The notes below the pieces were generated by a model. The model saw only the letters and a list, made by a program, of their open reading frames with translations, ran no database searches and was not told the DNA's origin. A DNA stretch of 64,000 bases from Idiomarina baltica OS145 (GTDB lineage: Bacteria > Pseudomonadota > Gammaproteobacteria > Enterobacterales > Alteromonadaceae): contig NZ_CH672404.1 of assembly GCF_000152885.1 (NCBI RefSeq), positions 139,229 to 203,228 on the forward strand, written 5' to 3'. The position numbers and the translations under genes are program-made. Each line of letters starts with the position of its first letter. The first letter of the stretch is position 1. Positions 8,207-16,435 of the stretch are shown piece by piece.

Positions 8207-8207
8207 C

Positions 8208-8573
8208 CTAAATTTTATATTGGTAATCGGTTGTTTCCATGTGTTTTGTGAAAATATCACGAGAGATGGCGATGATTTCGGCGCCTTTTTCATCGTTCGT
8301 TTCGTGTGGAGGCTTCATAACTACCGCGCCTAAGTCGCTGCCACATTCGTTGTCTTTGGTGTTATAGCTTACACCGAAGCCTGGACGGCCATCTGTTCTC
8401 AGCCGATATTCGCGAAGCATATCGTTTATTACTTTTGAACCTGCTGCGACGGCTGCTTGTTCAGTTGAATAACAATAGGTTGCTACATTATTTTCTTTAG
8501 TTGTTGTGCAAGCTACTAAATTGGTTAATAGTAAACAGATAATAAAAATATGAAGTTTCAATTGATTAATCAT
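8208..8573 (-). CDS. Hypothetical lipoprotein (121 aa)
   Basis: The N-terminus MINQLKLHIFIICLLLTNLVAC ends in a lipobox (LVAC), so it should be a membrane-anchored lipoprotein. The mature part has two further Cys residues and no recognised domain. The stop TAG (8208-8210) sits 2 bp before the GTAG foot of the last B hairpin in the adjacent array. It diverges from the SIMPL gene, and the A+T-rich 80-bp gap should hold both promoters. Confidence 0.7.
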   Translation of the reverse strand: MINQLKLHIFIICLLLTNLVACTTTKENNVATYCYSTEQAAVAAGSKVINDMLREYRLRTDGRPGFGVSYNTKDNECGSDLGAVVMKPPHETNDEKGAEIIAISRDIFTKHMETTDYQYKI

Positions 8574-8655
8574 TATATTGAGTCACTTATATAACAAACA
8601 TGATTTTTAACTTAGCAACTTTGTGCAGCTATTAAAAATAAATGGAGTGTATACA

Positions 8656-9390
8656 TTGAAAAAATATTTATTTTTTTTGTTCTTGGTGAGTTGTTCAGCA
8701 TGGAGTGATGTAATTCCAAATGATCCTCATATCTATGTTGAAGGGTATGCTGAACAACGTGTTAAGCCGGAAATAATCGTCATTAGCGCGTACTTGAGGC
8801 ATACCGACAAGGACGCCTTCGTCGCCAAAAGTGAAGTTGATCGGCGGTCAGTTGAGCTGTTTGAAGTAGTCAAAAAAATGGGAATAGCTCAAGAAGATAT
8901 TCGAGCGACGCCACTTAGAATTGCGCCGCATAATGAGTATAAGAACGGCGAGGAAATTAATTTAGGCACGCGCGTCGTGCGCAGTATCGATATTACGTTA
9001 CGTGATCTTTCCTTATATAACGAACTCAATCAATCGCTGGTTGATGCGGGCGTGTCAGAGACATTAGATGCTGAAGTTAAGGTTGAGAATCCGCGAGAGA
9101 TTAAGAAAAAAGTGCTGTTTGAGGCATTAAAAAACGCGCGTCAAAAAGCCGAACAACTTGCTGAGCTAAATGGTAAGAAGATAAAAGATGTGTATTCAAT
9201 CTCAGAATTTAAAACACGTGATGAAAGTGTTTACGATTTGATACCCTCGCAAGAAATTTACGGTCAGTCTTCTAGCGAACTCGCTGGTGTATCGGTAAGG
9301 TTTCGTGCTCCGCCCCAGCAAAGCGGGCTTTTTGAAATAGGCGAAATGACCGCATCCGCCACCGTATATGTCGTGTTCACCATACAGTAG
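8656..9390 (+). CDS. SIMPL-domain (DUF541, BP26/YggE-like) periplasmic protein
   Basis: About 244 residues. TTG 8656 is preferred over GTG 8623 because TGGAG precedes it by 8 bp and the signal peptide begins there (LKKYLFFLFLVSCSAWSD). Mature features match SIMPL proteins: IYVEGYAEQRVKPEIIVISAYL at the start, GIAQEDIRATPLRI in the middle, then VLFEALKNARQKAEQLAELNGKKIKDV and a final TASATVYVVFTI strand. Family members are periplasmic oligomers linked to stress tolerance; the biochemical role is unknown. The TAG stop (9388-9390) is the GTAG foot of a REP hairpin. Confidence 0.85.
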   Translation: MKKYLFFLFLVSCSAWSDVIPNDPHIYVEGYAEQRVKPEIIVISAYLRHTDKDAFVAKSEVDRRSVELFEVVKKMGIAQEDIRATPLRIAPHNEYKNGEEINLGTRVVRSIDITLRDLSLYNELNQSLVDAGVSETLDAEVKVENPREIKKKVLFEALKNARQKAEQLAELNGKKIKDVYSISEFKTRDESVYDLIPSQEIYGQSSSELAGVSVRFRAPPQQSGLFEIGEMTASATVYVVFTIQ

Positions 9391-9504
9391 GTCGCGCCTT
9401 TGGCGCGACGTTGGGTTGTCCCCGTGCGCCCAAGGCGCACGTTACGTTGGTGATGTAGGTCGCGCATTGTGCGCGACGATGAGGTTGGCCCGTGCGCCCA
9501 AGGC
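9388..9504. repeat. REP-like cluster A-B-A with truncated B
   Basis: A at 9391-9409, B at 9423-9441 and A at 9459-9477, followed by a B hairpin cut in its loop/right arm (CGTGCGCCCAAGG then TTGATATTGG). The broken end marks a deletion or replacement just upstream of the DUF6624 gene. Confidence 0.9.
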
Positions 9505-9555
9505 TTGATATTGGTTCGTGTCTCATCATGGCTTGTGAAAATGGAGGCTTTTTAT

Positions 9556-10128
9556 ATGCGTTTAGTTTTGATTTTAATATCTTTGTTTCCGTTGCTTGTG
9601 GATGCTCAAAGCAATCCAAATTTACAAAGTGAGCTGGTTAATATGGCTAGAGTTGACCAGTCTATTCGTCAGGAAGTGGGAGAAGCGGGTTGGTCTAATG
9701 CGCCCCGAGCTTTGCTTGATAAACTTGCTAATGTCGATAAAAAAAATACAGAAAGACTGAAAGAGATCTTTGCAAAAAAAGGGTGGGTTAACTCAGAACA
9801 AGTGGGAAAAAAGGGTGTTAGTGCCGCTTTTTTAATTATTCAGCATTCACCTGATACAGAGTTTCAAAAAAGAATGTTGCCAAAAATAAAGCAATCTTAT
9901 TTGGCTGATGAAGGTATTTCGGGTGAACAAGTGGCTTTGCTTACGGACCGTGTTTATGTACGCGATGGAAAACAGCAAATTTACGGTACACAGGCTAGAG
10001 TGGTTTCGGGAGAAATTATGTTTGAACCCATTAAAGACCCAGAAACCGTTGACGAGCGACGTGCTGAAATGAATATGTCGACCCTGAGCACATATAAAAA
10101 GCTACTCGAAGAAGCATACGGTATGTAG
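9556..10128 (+). CDS. Secreted DUF6624-type protein
   Basis: ATG 9556 follows GGAGG and begins a signal peptide (MRLVLILISLFPLLVDAQ), so it is preferred to upstream starts. The mature part carries the conserved family pattern: MARVDQSIRQ, then NTERLKEIFAKKGW, then LIIQHSPDTEFQKRMLP, then LLTDRVYVRDGKQQIYGTQ. No biochemical function is established for the family, to my knowledge. The final codon ATG is followed by TAG from the GTAG foot of a REP hairpin. The gene forms a single-gene unit between arrays. Confidence 0.8.
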   Translation: MRLVLILISLFPLLVDAQSNPNLQSELVNMARVDQSIRQEVGEAGWSNAPRALLDKLANVDKKNTERLKEIFAKKGWVNSEQVGKKGVSAAFLIIQHSPDTEFQKRMLPKIKQSYLADEGISGEQVALLTDRVYVRDGKQQIYGTQARVVSGEIMFEPIKDPETVDERRAEMNMSTLSTYKKLLEEAYGM

Positions 10129-10370
10129 GTCGCGCCTTTGGCGCGACGACCCGTGACCGATATCACCGCCATCCCGTAGGTCGCGCATTGTGCGCGACAT
10201 CGAATTCCGCCCGTGCGCCAAAGGCGCACGCTACGCCGGTGGTTGATACCGCCGCCATCGTAGGTCGCGCCTTTGGCGCGACGACCCGTGACCGATATCG
10301 CCGCCATCCCGTAGGTCGCGCATTGTGCGCGACATCCAATCCCGCCCGTGCGCCAAAGGCGCACGCTACG
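10126..10370. repeat. REP-like array 4 with deleted B copies
   Basis: A hairpins start at 10129, 10180, 10264 and 10315. B hairpins remain only at 10212 and 10347. In the first and third units the B hairpin is reduced to CCCGTG and followed by ACCGATATC. The linker GGTGGTTGATACCGCCGCCATC contains its own small inverted repeat. Confidence 0.9.
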
Positions 10371-10436
10371 GGACCGATCCAATCGGCAGGTGATGCCGTA
10401 GGTATAGGTGAATGGAATTTAAAGGAAGGAGGAATA

Positions 10437-10958
10437 ATGAGCAATACTGAGAATGCAAAAGTCGCTGGATTTACTGCTCCGGGTTTGAAAGAGGATGCTG
10501 CTCAAAAGGCTATCGCTCTGCTCGATGACCGCTTGGTTGCGCTTATCGACCTTCAACTGACTTTGAAACATGTTCACTGGAATGTGGTGGGTCCGAATTT
10601 CATCGGTGTGCATGAGATGCTTGATCCGCAGGTTGATGCGGTGCGTGAAATGACAGACACCATTGCAGAGCGAATCGCGACCTTAGGCGGTGTACCTGAA
10701 GGAACACCAGAGGCAGTTGTGAGAAAGCGCTCTTGGAAGGATTATTCAATCGGCAAAGGGCTTGTAGCTGAACATTTATCCGAACTGGATAAGGTTTACA
10801 ATGGTGTTAATGGTGACCATCGCAAAGCCATTGATGAGCTGAGCGAGATTGATCCGGTGTCAGAGGATATGCTGACAGGTCAGCTCGGCGACTTAGAACA
10901 GTTCCAGTGGTTTGTCCGTGCGCACATTGAATCGTCTTCGGGCGAGTTGAAGCGGTAA
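10437..10958 (+). CDS. dps: Dps ferritin-like DNA-protection protein
   Basis: The protein has 173 residues and starts at ATG 10437 after a strong AAGGAAGGAGGAATA ribosome-binding site; upstream frame is REP sequence. Dps dodecamers oxidise Fe(II) with hydrogen peroxide, store iron and coat DNA in starvation. The ferroxidase signature is LTLKHVHWNVVGPNFIGVHEMLD (His-x-x-His-Trp), continued by DAVREMTDTIAERIATLGG. The C-terminal LEQFQWFVRAHIESSSGELKR helix is typical. The gene is monocistronic, flanked by REP arrays on both sides; its TAA stop is followed at once by CGTAGCGTGCGC. Confidence 0.93.
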   Translation: MSNTENAKVAGFTAPGLKEDAAQKAIALLDDRLVALIDLQLTLKHVHWNVVGPNFIGVHEMLDPQVDAVREMTDTIAERIATLGGVPEGTPEAVVRKRSWKDYSIGKGLVAEHLSELDKVYNGVNGDHRKAIDELSEIDPVSEDMLTGQLGDLEQFQWFVRAHIESSSGELKR

Positions 10959-10959
10959 C

Positions 10960-11105
10960 GTAGCGTGCGCCTTTGGCGCACGAACGGGATCTGATGTCGC
11001 GCACAATGCGCGACTTACGGCATGGCGGTGATATCAACCACCGACGTGACGTGCGCATTTTGCGCACGGGCGGGATCTGATGTCGCGCACAATGCGCGAC
11101 TTACG
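10960..11105. repeat. REP-like cluster, reverse orientation (B-A-B-A)
   Basis: B at 10964-10982, A at 10996-11014, B at 11050-11068 and A at 11082-11100, reading B before A on the plus strand, the reverse of arrays 1-4. It separates dps from the convergent queH gene. The linker TGGCGGTGATATCAACCACCGACG is the reverse complement of the array 3/4 linker type. Confidence 0.9.
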
Positions 11106-11151
11106 ATATCGGCGGTATCAACCACCGAGGTACGTCGACGGGCGGGGCGGC

Positions 11152-11796
11152 CTAGCCGTAATATTGGACGCCGATTTCGATGCGTTTGCGGTCGTTTTTG
11201 ACTCGCCATCGGTTGGTGTCGCGCAAGGAATAGATACATCCGCAGTATTCTTGCTGGTAAAACCGTTCGCGTTTTGCCAGCTCTACCATCCTGCTGGACC
11301 CCCCTTGCTTGCGCCAGTTGAATGTCCAGTATGTCACATCATCGTATCGAGCTGCTGCGCGTTCGCCACAGTCGTTGATTTGTTGCATGTTCTTCCAACG
11401 CGAGATTCCCAAACAGCTCGTAATGACGTCAAACCCGTGCTCATGAGCGTACAGGGCGGTGCGTTCAAACCGCATATCAAAGCAAACCGTGCAACGTTCG
11501 CCCCGTTCTGGTTCCCACTCTAAACCACGCACACGCTCAAACCAGTTTTGGCTGTCGTAATCGGCATCAATAAACGGAATGCCCAACTTCTCGGCAAAGC
11601 GAATGTTCTCTTCTTTGCGAATCAAATACTCCTTTTCGGGATGAATATTCGGATTGTAGAAGAAGATGGTGATATCGATACCGGCATCCACCATTCTTTG
11701 CATGACGTCGCCCGCGCAGGGGGCACAGCACGAGTGCAGTAAGACTTTATTTGATTCGGTGGGTGCTTCAAGCACGATGCTTTGTTGCTTTGCCAT
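11152..11796 (-). CDS. queH: Epoxyqueuosine reductase QueH
   Basis: The 214-residue protein converts epoxyqueuosine to queuosine in tRNA as the last step of the pathway; it is non-orthologous to QueG and uses an iron-sulfur cluster and a further metal. Diagnostic cysteines are present: [13 protein letters not shown] near residue 22, RCTVCFDMR near residue 101, and [15 protein letters not shown] near residue 183. [10 protein letters not shown] is also conserved. The ATG is at 11794-11796. It stands alone between REP arrays, and no other queuosine gene is visible here. Confidence 0.92.
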   Translation of the reverse strand: MAKQQSIVLEAPTESNKVLLHSCCAPCAGDVMQRMVDAGIDITIFFYNPNIHPEKEYLIRKEENIRFAEKLGIPFIDADYDSQNWFERVRGLEWEPERGERCTVCFDMRFERTALYAHEHGFDVITSCLGISRWKNMQQINDCGERAAARYDDVTYWTFNWRKQGGSSRMVELAKRERFYQQEYCGCIYSLRDTNRWRVKNDRKRIEIGVQYYG

Positions 11797-11860
11797 GGTG
11801 GATTCCAGTTATTTGAGCATAAGGTCAGTATTGTGCATTTTTCGGGGCAAAAATAAAGTC

Positions 11861-12303
11861 AGCGTGCGCATTTTGCGCACGGGCGGGATTTGATGTCGCG
11901 CACAATGCGCGACGTACGATGCCGGCGGTATCAACCACCGACGTAGCGTGCGCATTTTGCGCACGGGGCGATATTTGATGTCGCGCACAATGCGCGACGT
12001 ACGATGCTCGCGGTATCAACCACCGACGTAGCGTGCGCATTTTGCGCACGGGGCGATATTTGATGTCGCGCCAAAGGCGCGACGTACGATGCTGGCGGTA
12101 CCAACCACAGACGTAGCGTGCGCATTTTGCGCACGGGCGGGATTTGATGTCGCGCCAAAGGCGCGACGTACGATGCTGGCGGTATCAACCACCGACGTAG
12201 CGTGCGCATTTTGCGCACGGGGAGATATTTGATGTCGCGCACAATGCGCGACCTACGATGCTGGCGGTACCAACCACCGCGTAGCGTGCGCATTTTGCGC
12301 ACG
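11861..12303. repeat. REP-like array 5, reverse orientation, 84-85-bp period
   Basis: B hairpins CGTGCGCATTTTGCGCACG start at 11863, 11947, 12032, 12117, 12201 and 12285. Five type-A hairpins alternate with them, some with ACAATG and some with CCAAAG loops. The B copies have near-identical loops while the A loops vary. The linker is CGATGCTGGCGGTATCAACCACCGACGTAG. Confidence 0.92.
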
Positions 12304-12313
12304 AGACTGTGAT

Positions 12314-13576
12314 TTATGGGGTTTTTTGAGCCAGTTGATGCGTGAACCAAACCTGCGTTTCCTTGGAGGTCAGTGCCCCGATTTTATTAAGCAATTGTTC
12401 AGTTTGTGTTACCTCATGAGCCGTATACCACGCCAACAATTGCTCAAAATTATCAGCCCCCATGCGATCGGCAAGCCGCTTAAGCAGTAAAGGGCCTAAC
12501 CCATAGTTGACGCGATGGGAGGCTCGTTTGGGGTCATCTGAACGCCATACAAACTCGACGCCTTTCGCTAAGTTTTGCCAACGTTTAACAGCATCGGCGT
12601 AGGCCTCTTTGCCAAAGCGTTGTTTGAGCTGTTGTGCGGAAATGTACTCAGCAAATGACTCCATCATCCAATAGTCATGAGACATGGCATCCGCAAAGGG
12701 GGTCCAGTTGTGTGCGAGTTCGTGGCAGATGTATTGATAGTCCGCCTCCCGAGAGGAAAGGCTACTTTTACTCATTGATATGTAGGGCCCCCGTGCAAAG
12801 CTGGGTCCGCTGCGGTCAAGAATGATTAAATCGGCATGATCGAGTGTATTTTCTGCACGCATTGTAGCGTTCAGAGAGGTGAGGCACTGAGTAGCGTCAT
12901 CGGCTAGATGTTGTGCTTGTTTTGCTTCAATGCCTTGGTAAATCACCTCTACATGCTCGGTTGTTATGATTTGAGGAGATTGCTGAGCAAATAATACAAC
13001 ATCAATCGCAGGCATTTGGTTGCGGATCATGACGGTGTTTTGGGTCGGTCTCTCTTGCTGTCCAGGCGAGTAGACGCGCCAATTGGAGGGGACGGTGAGT
13101 GCAAGCGTCCCCGTCATTTTAGTCGCAAAATCAGCAATAAACGGATGCCATGCCGAATCGAGGCTCAAGTGCGCGCCTTGTGCGTTAATATAGTTGCCGT
13201 GCCCAGCTTCCTCATCGATCGCACCGCTGTATTTTAGCCTGACCTTATAATTGCTTTGATCGGTGTTTTTAAAGTTCAGTGTAATGCGGTTCCAAGGTGG
13301 CACGCGAGGTGATGACTCGATATTTGAGGATGCCAGTTGTGCACCGGATATTTCGGTCACTGACTGTTGTTTGCTGAGTAATAGGGCGATCGCTTGGTGC
13401 GTCAGTTTTTCTGCTGGGATCGTGAGTGTTGTGTCGGCCGTGAAGCGCGAATCGTTGGGTTGGAAGACAACGTTGGTATGGTATTTAATCGTGGTGTCGG
13501 CTTGTTGCTGGGTATTGGCTAAAAGTTGCGCCGGCATAACCAAAGCAAGCAATGCGGTCATTAAATAAATTTTCAT
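12314..13576 (-). CDS. Secreted M1-like (gluzincin) metallopeptidase
   Basis: About 420 residues from ATG 13576, which follows GGAGA and opens a signal peptide (MKIYLMTALLALVMPAQLLA). The zinc site HELAHNW (near residue 290) is followed 18 residues later by the third ligand in WMMESFAEYISAQQ, as in the M1 aminopeptidase clan. The N-terminal half is a beta-rich domain like the M1 saddle domain. It lacks a clear GAMEN motif; YISMSKSSLSS stands in that place. That suggests a substrate different from free N-terminal amino acids. Probably periplasmic or secreted. Confidence 0.78.
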   Translation of the reverse strand: MKIYLMTALLALVMPAQLLANTQQQADTTIKYHTNVVFQPNDSRFTADTTLTIPAEKLTHQAIALLLSKQQSVTEISGAQLASSNIESSPRVPPWNRITLNFKNTDQSNYKVRLKYSGAIDEEAGHGNYINAQGAHLSLDSAWHPFIADFATKMTGTLALTVPSNWRVYSPGQQERPTQNTVMIRNQMPAIDVVLFAQQSPQIITTEHVEVIYQGIEAKQAQHLADDATQCLTSLNATMRAENTLDHADLIILDRSGPSFARGPYISMSKSSLSSREADYQYICHELAHNWTPFADAMSHDYWMMESFAEYISAQQLKQRFGKEAYADAVKRWQNLAKGVEFVWRSDDPKRASHRVNYGLGPLLLKRLADRMGADNFEQLLAWYTAHEVTQTEQLLNKIGALTSKETQVWFTHQLAQKTP

Positions 13577-13612
13577 TGTTGTCTCCGATAAATTTGATGT
13601 CGCGCACAATGC

Positions 13613-13665
13613 GCGACGTACGACGATGGTGATATCGTACACGGGCCGGCATCGGATGTCGCGCC
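13613..13665. repeat. Left copy of a ~53-bp direct repeat bracketing array 6
   Basis: GCGACGTACGACGATGGTGA, then TATCGTACACGGGCCGGCAT and CGGATGTCGCGC, recurs at 14181-14233 with one base difference that I can see (GATGGTGA versus GATGATGA). The 85-bp units lie between the two copies. Confidence 0.85.
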
Positions 13666-14180
13666 AAAGGCGCGACGTACGATGGTTGCGGTATCAACCG
13701 CCGACGTAGCGTGCGCATTTTGCGCACGGGGCGATATTTGATGTCGCGCCAAAGGCGCGACGTACGATGGTTGCGGTATCAACCGCCGACGTAGCGTGCG
13801 CATTTTGCGCACGGGGCGATATTTGATGTCGCGCCAAAGGCGCGACGTACGATGGTTGCGGTATCAACCACCGACGTAGCGTGCGCATTTTGCGCACGGA
13901 ACGATATTTGATGTCGCGCCAAAGGCGCGACGTACGATGGTTGCGGTATCAACCACAGACGTAGCGTGCGCATTTTGCGCACGGAACGATATTTGTTGTC
14001 GCGCCAAAGGCGCGACGTACGATGGTGGCGGTATCAACCACCGACGTAGCGTGCGCATTTTGCGCACGGGGCGATATTTGATGTCGCGCCAAAGGCGCGA
14101 CGTACGATGGTGGCGGTACCAACCACCGACGTAGCGTGCGCATTTTGCGCACGGGGTAATCCGCGTGTCGCGCCAAAGGC

Positions 14181-14233
14181 GCGACGTACGACGATGATGA
14201 TATCGTACACGGGCCGGCATCGGATGTCGCGCG
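14181..14233. repeat. Right copy of the ~53-bp direct repeat bracketing array 6
   Basis: Matches 13613-13665 in the same orientation, including the unique segment TATCGTACACGGGCCGGCAT, which is absent from the other arrays. Confidence 0.85.
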
Positions 14234-14314
14234 CAAAGGCGCGGCGGATTAAATTAGGTATTTCTCCCAATGTTTAAATTTTAACCATGTGTCTATTATC
14301 TCGCCATCATTCGT

Positions 14315-16381
14315 GTGTGGGATAAGCTGGTGGAAAAAAATTCAATTTCTGTGTTGATACTAGATGACGAGCCACTGGTATGTCAGACGGTCGAAACCAT
14401 GCTGAATGCCATTGGTTGTTTAGCACAATCAACGTGTAATCCGACTCAATTTATTGATCTTGCCTGCGCCGAGTCCTTTGACCTATTGATTGTTGATTTA
14501 ATGATGCCGCTGTTGAGTGGCGAAGAGGTCGCCGCGTTATTGGCCGCGGAATCTGTCAACACTCCTTTAATCATCATGAGCGGGAGTGACTCTAATTTAT
14601 TAAAGACTGCCGCGCTTTCCGCTAGAGAAAAAGGGCTACAAGTTATTGGTACGCTTCGAAAGCCATTCTTTGTTAATCAGCTACAAACCGTTTTACAACG
14701 TCTGACGTCATCTTTGAATAGCACTGTTCATCAGCCTGCTGCTCAGAGTTACACGCGTGATGATGTGCTAAAAGGTATTCGTGACCACGAATTTTTTTGT
14801 GTTTACCAACCCAAGGTTGGACTGCCGACTCACGAGCCTGAGGGGGTTGAGGTGCTTTTACGGTGGCAACACCCCATACTAGACGCCATTCCGCCGAGTG
14901 AATTCATTACTTTTGCGGAGCGTGAAGGACTGATTGACGACTTGACTCAATTCGCCATCGCTGAGTCACTCACGTGGTTCTCCGAGATAATTCAACGTGT
15001 TGCGTTAAATAGTTTATCGATCGCGATTAATATTTCGGCACTTGTATTTAGTAAAGACTGGTTGCTCGATTTTCTCATGGCGACGTGTCAGCAAAATGCC
15101 GTGCCACCGCAACGGATCATATTAGAAATTACTGAGAGCGCGGTGCTGGATGATCAGGCCGATGTGTTAAAGCGTGCACTTGATCTAAGGCTGCGTGGGT
15201 TTAGATTTTCGCTAGATGACTTTGGCACAGGTTACTCGTCGCTTAAACAGTTAGTCCGGTTACCGCTGAGTGAACTTAAAATTGATAAAAGCTTTGTGCT
15301 TTCCTATGAAGACAGCGACGAATCAAAACAGATTATGCGCGCGACCGTGGAGTTGGCGCAATCATTGGGCTTGAAGACGGTGGCTGAAGGGGTTGAGTGC
15401 GAAGAGACAGCCACTTATTTGCGTCAAATTGGCTGTGATACGTTACAAGGCTATTTGTTTGCAAAGCCCTTAGAGGGGAGCCGTGCCGAAGCGTGGTTAA
15501 TGAAGCAAGCCGCCGCGACGAGTCAACGACGAAGCAGTTTAGCGCGCGCTATTGTTGGTCCTTGCGAGAAACGTAGTGTTAATTTTAGCTATATCACGCA
15601 TTTTATTCAGTATTTTTTGCGATTTGATGTGGCATTTATATCGTTAGTCGAAGGCGATCATGTATTTGTGCGTTCCGCGGTGGGAGTCGAGGAAACGATT
15701 ATTCCGCTTAACCAATCGCTCGTACAGTATGTTATGAAGAATAACCGTACCACGACGTTCGACAACTTTACCGCTTTGCCAGGAATGAAAGTCAACCTGT
15801 CGCCTTTGTTGAGTCATGGTCTCAACTTTTATGCCGGTTTTCCGTTGTACAATTCGAACGGTCTGTTTATTGGTTCTTTGTGCGCATTACACCGAAGCGC
15901 TCGACGTTTGAGTTTAAAAACAATTGAGGCCTTGGAAAAGCTGGCGCACTTGGTTGAATTCGAAATACATCATTTTATCGAGACTTCTAAACATGAGCAT
16001 ATGTTGGCGCGTCTTGATGAAGAGCGCTATAAGCGATTGCTTGCGATCGTGAAGGATACTGATTTGTCAGCGACACTGATTCGATTGACCCCTAAAGATA
16101 GTGCACTGTTTCCTGTCGCTCCGCTTAATGAGGCTTTGCGACAATCTGTGCAGGCATGGGATTACGTATGTTCTTTGGATAATGTATCAGCGTTGGTGTT
16201 ATTGATTCATCCGACTGGTGAGTCACCCGTTGAATTCGTCTTGCAGCGCCTTGAAACACGTTTAGCCGATATGCATGACAACATCTCCATTGAAATAGCT
16301 TGGACCGAACAACAAACACAACAACCCCATTCATTACAATCATTATTCGGCCGCCTCGCCGACATCAACACCATCGCGTAG
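14315..16381 (+). CDS. Response regulator with EAL phosphodiesterase and GAF domains
   Basis: 688 residues. The receiver domain (about 12-125) has the acidic DDE cluster, phospho-acceptor Asp in LLIVDLMMPL and Lys in LRKPF. The EAL domain (about 150-390) keeps the catalytic set: EVLLRW, NISALVFS, EITESAV, LDDFGTGYSS, ELKIDKSFV, VAEGVE and LQGYLFAKPL. It should therefore hydrolyse cyclic di-GMP in the cytoplasm. A GAF-type domain follows (about 415-560), with weaker similarity beyond. The start is GTG 14315 or GTG 14330; neither has a strong ribosome-binding site. The stop TAG is the left foot of a REPIN. A decayed paralogue lies at 18714-20201. Confidence 0.88.
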   Translation: MWDKLVEKNSISVLILDDEPLVCQTVETMLNAIGCLAQSTCNPTQFIDLACAESFDLLIVDLMMPLLSGEEVAALLAAESVNTPLIIMSGSDSNLLKTAALSAREKGLQVIGTLRKPFFVNQLQTVLQRLTSSLNSTVHQPAAQSYTRDDVLKGIRDHEFFCVYQPKVGLPTHEPEGVEVLLRWQHPILDAIPPSEFITFAEREGLIDDLTQFAIAESLTWFSEIIQRVALNSLSIAINISALVFSKDWLLDFLMATCQQNAVPPQRIILEITESAVLDDQADVLKRALDLRLRGFRFSLDDFGTGYSSLKQLVRLPLSELKIDKSFVLSYEDSDESKQIMRATVELAQSLGLKTVAEGVECEETATYLRQIGCDTLQGYLFAKPLEGSRAEAWLMKQAAATSQRRSSLARAIVGPCEKRSVNFSYITHFIQYFLRFDVAFISLVEGDHVFVRSAVGVEETIIPLNQSLVQYVMKNNRTTTFDNFTALPGMKVNLSPLLSHGLNFYAGFPLYNSNGLFIGSLCALHRSARRLSLKTIEALEKLAHLVEFEIHHFIETSKHEHMLARLDEERYKRLLAIVKDTDLSATLIRLTPKDSALFPVAPLNEALRQSVQAWDYVCSLDNVSALVLLIHPTGESPVEFVLQRLETRLADMHDNISIEIAWTEQQTQQPHSLQSLFGRLADINTIA

Positions 16382-16435
16382 GTCGCGCCTTTGGCGCGAC
16401 ATGCGGATTTGCCCGTGCGCAAAATGCGCACGCTA
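16379..16435. repeat. Second 57-bp REPIN carrying the stop codons of two convergent genes
   Basis: TAG + A hairpin (16382-16400, CTTTGG loop) + spacer + B hairpin (16414-16432, AAAATG core) + CTA. The left TAG ends the REC-EAL-GAF gene; the right CTA is the minus-strand TAG of the PAS-GGDEF gene. Its length and plan equal those of the REPIN at 7021-7077. Confidence 0.92.

Larger units (their letters stand above)
13599..14245. repeat. REP-like array 6, reverse orientation, 85-bp period
   Basis: B hairpins start at about 13710 and 13795 and then every 85 bp to about 14135. A hairpins with CCAAAG loops alternate with them (13658, 13743 and on to 14166), with an ACAATG A copy at 13599. The final copy (14225-14245) is degenerate (GTCGCGCGCAAAGGCGCGG). 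The linker GGCGGTATCAACCACC / GCGGTATCAACCGC is a small inverted repeat in itself. Confidence 0.92.
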
